From Neolewinella agarilytica (GTDB lineage: Bacteria; Bacteroidota; Bacteroidia; Chitinophagales; Saprospiraceae), in the NCBI RefSeq assembly GCF_900110645.1, contig NZ_FOFB01000023.1:33514-97513 (forward strand): a stretch of 64,000 nt of DNA. Reading direction: 5' to 3'. The notes beneath the pieces are model-generated. The model saw only the letters and a program-made list of their open reading frames with translations, was not told the DNA's origin and searched no databases. Shown piece after piece: positions 60,375-64,000 of this stretch. Position 1 is the stretch's first letter. Each line of letters begins with the position of its first letter. Made by a program: the position numbers and the translations under genes.

Positions 60375-60454
60375 GTTCCGACGAGCGGGTGCAGACCAGC
60401 AGTAGTTCGTCGGAACAATAAATTCCTAAAGGCGGCAGCCTGATAAAGGAATTT
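60375..60454 (-). terminator. Two hairpins after the M14 peptidase gene
   Basis: In the 297-base gap 60226-60522. On the minus strand AAATTCCT and AGGAATTT pair at the ends of 60420-60454, followed by ATTG. Beyond it, TCGTCGGAAC and GTTCCGACGA pair (60375-60384 with 60407-60416). A weak word array (ATAGAATAATAGGATTTTAGAA) lies at 60254-60284. Termination is plausible; the T-run is poor. Confidence 0.5.
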
Positions 60455-60522
60455 TTGGTCGGATGAATCTAGTACGAGACGATTTCCGTAATCTGTTGTG
60501 CACACCCACAAACATTAGTCCT

Positions 60523-61971
60523 TCATTCCACCTCCAGATACTGCCCCTGGAAAACCCGCCCAACGAGCCGGTCTCCCCGATACAGCAACAAATCCACCGA
60601 CTGCCCCGGAGCAACGGTCTCTGAAGCCGTATTCCCCGGTGGCAAAACCCGTAAACGATCCTTAAGCGGATGGTCGAGGAGTAATTTATCCGCCACCACG
60701 GCCGTAATGCCTTGCTGGTAGAGTTCGTCCGGTGATAAATTCAGTAACGAAAGGCTGTCCAGCTCACCCGCCAGTGTTTTTCCGGGAACGATCCGTAGCC
60801 CTTCGGCATCGATGGTTTCGAAGGCGCCAAAAGTATGGAGGTCCCCAACGTCGCTGACGTAGGCGCGGGAGCTGAAGGTCCGGTAATCGGGCGGAAGGCT
60901 GCGCTCACTTTTACGGAAACCGATGTCCATCACAAATTCGCCATCCGGACGTACGACGGTCCCGCCCACCAGCTTCAGGTCGTGCATGCCGTTGGATTGG
61001 TTTTCGGGGATAGCCCAGTAATCGTCCAAAGAATAAGCTTCCTGTCCATTCGTAGCAATGCCGTACAGCCCGGCAATGAGGCCAAGGAGATTCAGGCGGC
61101 GGATCTCCTGCTTTTCGGGGTCGCCGGCGTAGCCGCCGGACTCGATGAGGATGGTGCGGGTACCCCATTTTTGCAGGTTGTCGCCGAAGGCACGGGGCTC
61201 GAAATCATCGTTGTAGCGGCCGATCTGTCCGGGGACTTCATCTTGCCAGATGTCGTTCATCAGGGCGATCATCTGCATGGCGTCTTCGCGCTGGCCGTTG
61301 ATGGATTTTTCCCAGTCGTAGGCCGGGGCCAGGATGGAGGCCACGCATCCTTTTTCGGCGGGGAAGCCGGCGCTGTAGTAGGTGCTCTGGTCGTGGAGGT
61401 TAAAACCCCAGTCGGCGTCCAGCCGGTCGCGTTCGCCCTTCAGCAGCCGGGCTTCGGGGCTGCTTAGTCGCAGCGCGTCGCGGTTGAGATCGATACCCAG
61501 GGCGTTGCGGCGCTGGTAGACTTCGGCGCCGTCCGGGTTCAGCATGGGTAGAAAGGTGAGATGGAGTTCTTCGCGGAGGGTTTGGCGGATAGTGTCCAGG
61601 CCGTCACTGCTGCCTTCAAGCCAGGAGAAGAGGTCGAACAAAGCGGCGGTGGCGGTGGGTTCGTTGCCGTGCATCTGGCTCCAGAGCAGGACTTCGGTGG
61701 GGCCGGCGCCCCAGGCGACGCGCCAGAGGGGGCGGTCCTGAACGGAGCGGCCGGCGGTATCGACCGTAAAGGCGTCGGGCAGGTTGTTGATAAGCGGACG
61801 CAGGTCGCGCTGCTTAAAGCGGCGGCTGGTGATGGCGGCGGTTTTGTGGGCGGCGAGGCTGGCTTTGACGGCTTCCAGTGGGAAGTCAAAGGACACTTTT
61901 TGGGCGTCCCGCAGTATTGCAGGACAGGAGCAGAGTGAAAAGACGAAGAGCAGGGGGAGGAGGTGGCGCAT
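60523..61971 (-). CDS. M14 family zinc carboxypeptidase lipoprotein
   Basis: A 482-residue exported peptidase. The metal ligands are His101 and Glu104 in MHGNEPT and His193 in FNLHDQ. Substrate-binding NPDG (145-148) and NRD (163-165) are present, and the catalytic Glu277 is in LIESGG, so the active site is complete. The C-terminal third (about 340-482) is a separate beta-rich region seen in this Bacteroidota type. The N-terminus MRHLLPLLFVFSLCSC offers a lipobox Cys16. The ATG at 61971 is chosen. It would trim peptides or muropeptides at the envelope; the exact substrate is unknown. Confidence 0.9.
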   Translation of the reverse strand: MRHLLPLLFVFSLCSCPAILRDAQKVSFDFPLEAVKASLAAHKTAAITSRRFKQRDLRPLINNLPDAFTVDTAGRSVQDRPLWRVAWGAGPTEVLLWSQMHGNEPTATAALFDLFSWLEGSSDGLDTIRQTLREELHLTFLPMLNPDGAEVYQRRNALGIDLNRDALRLSSPEARLLKGERDRLDADWGFNLHDQSTYYSAGFPAEKGCVASILAPAYDWEKSINGQREDAMQMIALMNDIWQDEVPGQIGRYNDDFEPRAFGDNLQKWGTRTILIESGGYAGDPEKQEIRRLNLLGLIAGLYGIATNGQEAYSLDDYWAIPENQSNGMHDLKLVGGTVVRPDGEFVMDIGFRKSERSLPPDYRTFSSRAYVSDVGDLHTFGAFETIDAEGLRIVPGKTLAGELDSLSLLNLSPDELYQQGITAVVADKLLLDHPLKDRLRVLPPGNTASETVAPGQSVDLLLYRGDRLVGRVFQGQYLEVE

Positions 61972-62095
61972 GGGTGGCTGGCTTTTGATCCTAAAGAACG
62001 GAAGAATTGATAGCATACTCGGTTGGGTATTTGGGAATAGAATGTTGCTAGTTGTTACGTAAAACCTTCGTTAGATAAAGACCACCTTTTACTCC

Positions 62096-62251
62096 ATGAC
62101 GACCGGTCAAAAGATCCGCACCTTATCAGTAACAACGTCCGGCGGTTACCTTTACAAAAGCATCAATACCGAAGACCTCCCAAAAGATGTTTTCGTAGTA
62201 AAAGTGAAAGGGGGAGAAACGAACTACTCTACCAAACTGATCAAACTGTAA
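62096..62251 (+). pseudogene. Orphan T9SS type A sorting tail, remnant of a secreted protein gene
   Basis: A 51-codon frame whose product is almost wholly the end of a T9SS C-terminal domain: MTTGQKIRTLSV, then DLPKDVFVVKVKGGETNYS and TKLIKL. It has no signal peptide and no cargo, and the frame is closed by TAG 24 bases upstream, so it cannot be exported by the usual route. The simplest reading is the surviving 3-prime end of a lost gene, perhaps a duplicate of the next gene, which also ends in such a tail and starts 3 bases after it. Expression as a small peptide cannot be ruled out. Confidence 0.75.
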
Positions 62252-62254
62252 TTG

Positions 62255-63835
62255 ATGAAGCAGCTACTGATTAGATCAGCCTTTTTACTGTGCTTGCTGC
62301 TTTGCAGTCAATGGTCCTTGTCAGGCCAGGAGTGTCTGGATCGACGGATTGATACGGAGGAAGATAGAGTGGAAGTCAGCCCCTTTTTCTACTCGTTTCA
62401 ATCTTCTGTTGATGGTAGTCTTTTGCTGGCCACTAATGCCAGGCAGGACGATAATTCTCGATTAGTCCATTTATACGACCGGGATCTGAATATACTGAGA
62501 GATTGGCGGTACGCTCTTGAGCGGGACGGTGAAATAGCGGATATACAAGCGCGTGAATCAGGTGGTTACCTGGGGGTTATCAATACCCCATCGTTTCAGA
62601 ACCGTTTCAGTACCTACAGTATTTTTTTGATAGAAGACGCATCCACGCCCGAGGAAAATATCATTTATACCAGTGACTTTAGGGATGCGCCGATGAAAGT
62701 GGAAAACATACTGTCCGTACAAGATTCCGTTTTGTTTTTGTCGGGTGTATATCACGGGGAATGGGCGGTTACGCCGGATTCTACCTTTATCGAAAAGCAG
62801 GTTAATAACCAGACCGTGTGGCGACACATTAATCGTGGGGGCGTTTTGCTTGGACTTGACGGTGATGCGGATAAGATCAACCTGTTGGTAGCTCGTGATA
62901 ATGACATTGAGGTAATAACGATGTCAGGGGAAACGGGAGAAGTCGAAAGTTCCTATTTTATTAGCTTAACGGGGCATCGTTTTGCTCCCCTAATCTTTCG
63001 GGATGTAGAAAAAAATATAACTTACCTGGCTAAATTTACGGATACCTATGAGCTGTCAAGACATAGCTCTGCGGGGACAGACTGGACTTATCATAAAGTG
63101 CAAACGTTGACCTCGGATTGGATTGATAGAATTCGAGTTGTTCACTACGATGAAGATGGGTTTATTTATCTAAATGGTATATTTTACAATGAAGAAAACA
63201 GTTCAGGTATCTTATTGACCAAGCTGTCTCCGGAAGGTGAATTGATTTGGGAAAAACGCTATGATAATGAAGGTGAGCTCTGGGCGGCTTCTCGTTATTC
63301 AGTTGTTGAGGGAGATGTAATCTACTTGACAAGCGAAAAGAGTACGCAAGCCGGTGCCTGGAACCAGCATGTATTAGCTTTTTCGCTCGACGACGGGCGT
63401 TTACTTAAAGAATGCTCAATTATTGAAGCTGACGATCACCGATTTTCTTCCCGAGGAATCACCTTTTATGAAGGCAATCTTTATACGTTTGGGATTTTCA
63501 ACGACCAGGTCGACCCTGTTCTCTCCGTACGTTCCTTCGACTTTACTGATTTGACCTCATCAAACGCGGGAGCTTCGCCTTCGGCGCAAATGAACATCAA
63601 GGTCTATCCTAACCCTGCGGATCGGGGCGGGCAAGTATCGGTGGAGATACCGCTGCCACACAAGCTATCACGTATTCAGGTGATGAGTGTGGAGGGAAGA
63701 GAGGTGGTTTCTTTCGGGCTTTCGGCCAATCAGTCGCTGCTGCAAATAGAGGAGTTGCCGGCGGGTACTTACGTTCTGTATGCTCGTGACCAGGGTGGGG
63801 TTGTGGTGGCGGAGCGGCGGGTGGTGGTGAGGTGA
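62255..63835 (+). CDS. Secreted protein with beta-propeller-like body and T9SS type A tail
   Basis: A 526-residue exported protein: signal peptide ending near SLSGQ. About 400 residues of propeller-like strands follow, with repeated aromatic-Asp motifs (LVHLYDRDLNILRDWRYALE, HYDEDGFIYLNGIFY, LLTKLSPEGELIWEKRYDNEGE, HVLAFSLDDGRLLKEC). A T9SS type A domain from about residue 445 closes it (KVYPNPADRGGQVSVEIPL to RRVVVR). No catalytic motif is seen. The ATG at 62255 begins the signal peptide. Base composition is more A/T-rich than most neighbours, especially 62500-63500, which hints at a different history. It begins directly after the orphan tail. Confidence 0.85.
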   Translation: MKQLLIRSAFLLCLLLCSQWSLSGQECLDRRIDTEEDRVEVSPFFYSFQSSVDGSLLLATNARQDDNSRLVHLYDRDLNILRDWRYALERDGEIADIQARESGGYLGVINTPSFQNRFSTYSIFLIEDASTPEENIIYTSDFRDAPMKVENILSVQDSVLFLSGVYHGEWAVTPDSTFIEKQVNNQTVWRHINRGGVLLGLDGDADKINLLVARDNDIEVITMSGETGEVESSYFISLTGHRFAPLIFRDVEKNITYLAKFTDTYELSRHSSAGTDWTYHKVQTLTSDWIDRIRVVHYDEDGFIYLNGIFYNEENSSGILLTKLSPEGELIWEKRYDNEGELWAASRYSVVEGDVIYLTSEKSTQAGAWNQHVLAFSLDDGRLLKECSIIEADDHRFSSRGITFYEGNLYTFGIFNDQVDPVLSVRSFDFTDLTSSNAGASPSAQMNIKVYPNPADRGGQVSVEIPLPHKLSRIQVMSVEGREVVSFGLSANQSLLQIEELPAGTYVLYARDQGGVVVAERRVVVR

Positions 63836-63986
63836 GGGTGCTTGATTTTGGAATCTTGAATCTTGATTTTGGATTTGCTTCGCAGTGCTTCGTGCGCTTG
63901 ATTGGCTTAGAGCGTGTCTAAAATTATGATTTCTTCGATATAAAGGCTGTCAGTCGTATTTTGTAAGTCGCCAAACTATACAGAAT
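63836..63986. other. Intergenic end of window with a word array
   Basis: AATCTTGAATCTTGATTTTGGATTTG words (63850-63876), like the arrays elsewhere, then GAGCGTGTCTAAAATTATGATTTC and an A/T-rich stretch. The latter could be the edge of a mobile element, but only its first bases are visible. Confidence 0.45.
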
Positions 63987-64000
63987 ATGACCAAGCAGTG
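63987..64000 (+). CDS. Possible start of a gene cut by the window end
   Basis: ATG at 63987 begins MTKQ in an open frame running off the window. Four codons are too few to identify it. A transposase following the possible mobile-element edge upstream is one guess; confidence is low. Confidence 0.2.

Overview
This window is a stretch of ordinary chromosome from a member of the Bacteroidota, most like a Lewinella-type bacterium of the Saprospiria (the phylum is well supported, the genus is an inference). The evidence is protein content: several proteins end in type IX secretion system (T9SS) sorting domains. There is a PorP/SprF-like barrel beside an OmpA protein, a TonB-dependent receptor with an N-terminal carboxypeptidase-like domain, and families largely confined to the phylum (GLPGLI, DUF6090, DUF2480, DUF3822). 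Several promoters also match the Bacteroidota pattern TTTG, about 19 bases, TAnnTTTG. There are no phage genes, no complete insertion sequence, no CRISPR array and no rRNA.

Layout. 1-4.5 kb: a TonB-dependent receptor followed by a secreted alpha/beta-hydrolase-like protein, closed by a strong terminator. 4.7-9.8 kb (minus): a large GAF protein, then gapA and pgk. 10-10.4 kb: two identical tRNA-Glu genes with a good promoter and terminator. 10.5-16.6 kb (minus): a coiled-coil membrane protein, a secreted regulatory-domain protein, Lon protease, cytochrome c and a PQQ-type sugar dehydrogenase. 16.8-19.8 kb (plus): a small barrel, then an ECF sigma factor, a likely anti-sigma factor and a DUF4097-type protein. 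19.8-24.3 kb (minus): an NTF2-like protein, a BatE-like protein, an OstA/LptA-like protein and CvpA. 24.5-31 kb: short-form SerA, cytidine deaminase, a cation-chloride-cotransporter-like permease, a DUF6090 protein and glutaryl-CoA dehydrogenase. 31-37 kb (minus): flippase, saccharopine dehydrogenase, zinc-ribbon protein, Nif3, GLPGLI protein and heptose-1-phosphate adenylyltransferase. 37-44 kb: a small membrane protein, an ABC exporter half, an M23 peptidase, a GH32 fructan hydrolase and a secreted T9SS protein. 44-53 kb (minus): membrane protein, OmpA-DUF1573 fusion, PorP/SprF, DUF2480, ScpB, DUF697/SHOCT and TsaD. 53-58 kb (plus): unknown membrane protein, DUF3822, RsmD and SucA. 58-64 kb: a LamG protein with a T9SS type B tail, a DCC thiol protein, an M14 peptidase lipoprotein, an orphan T9SS tail (gene remnant) and another T9SS cargo.

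The most unusual content is not a gene cluster but the intergenic DNA. Three kinds of dispersed repeat recur. Family A is a short motif, GGGCGC-nnn-CGC(A/G)GGTGCA, in about 15 intergenic and 6 coding copies, with a variant spacer of 5 bases. Family B elements are 150-200 bases, built of TTTTAGACGC words in both orientations; the TAG in this word, or a close variant, is the stop codon of three unrelated genes. The third kind is a set of long inverted arrays of short, locally different words that should fold into long hairpins. These repeats are the best candidates for something not yet described.
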